DNA from: Chlamydiota bacterium
Lineage (GTDB): Bacteria; Chlamydiota; Chlamydiia; Chlamydiales; Waddliaceae
Direction of reading: 5' to 3'
DNA length: 8,074 bases
NCBI GenBank assembly: GCA_011065005.1
Contig: JAAKFP010000098.1
Location: 1-8,074, forward strand
Below, in pieces: positions 8,074 to 8,074 of the stretch; the first letter of the stretch is position 1; each line of letters opens with the position of its first letter. The notes beneath the pieces are model-generated. The model was not told the DNA's origin and did not search any database. It was given only the letters and a program-made list of their open reading frames with translations. The position numbers and the translations under genes were made by a program.

Positions 8074-8074
8074 C

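Overview
The window is almost entirely one gene. A minus-strand reading frame runs without interruption from the right edge to a TAA at 225-223. It encodes at least 2616 residues, by my estimate about 300 kDa. I recognise it from memory as a member of the giant DUF3638 family, a poorly characterised group of P-loop NTPases. The family is common in fungi, oomycetes and other protists, and also occurs in chlamydiae that live in amoebae. The centre of the protein carries a complete, ordered set of superfamily-2 (SF2) helicase-like motifs. Long alpha-helical and beta-rich regions without obvious catalytic motifs lie on both sides.

The organism is most likely a bacterium of the Parachlamydia/Waddlia/Simkania type, or another intracellular bacterium. 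The reasons are the moderately AT-rich DNA, the A- and T-rich homopolymer runs inside the coding sequence, the absence of introns and the protein family itself. This is inference; the window has no rRNA or other taxonomic marker.

Layout, in the direction of transcription (right to left): the giant gene fills 8073-223, and its true 5' end probably lies beyond the right edge. A spacer of about 150 bp (222-70) follows, with no convincing terminator or promoter. A second minus-strand frame then appears to start at 69 and run off the left edge. Only 23 of its codons are visible, so its product is unknown. All plus-strand frames over the giant gene look like antisense shadows. No tRNA, rRNA, CRISPR array, insertion sequence or large repeat was seen.

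Within the protein, residues 1 to about 1100 hold an N-terminal helical part, a beta-rich part (about 225-480), a TPR-like helical hairpin (about 487-528) and a Pro/Lys linker (888-905). Residues of about 1100-1830 form the ATPase core. The remainder is a helical tail with an acidic linker (about 2009-2032), a Lys/Asn-rich patch (2330-2343) and TPR-like helices to the end. The cellular role is unknown. The best-supported statement is that this is an ATP-driven motor or remodelling protein in a very large helical scaffold.
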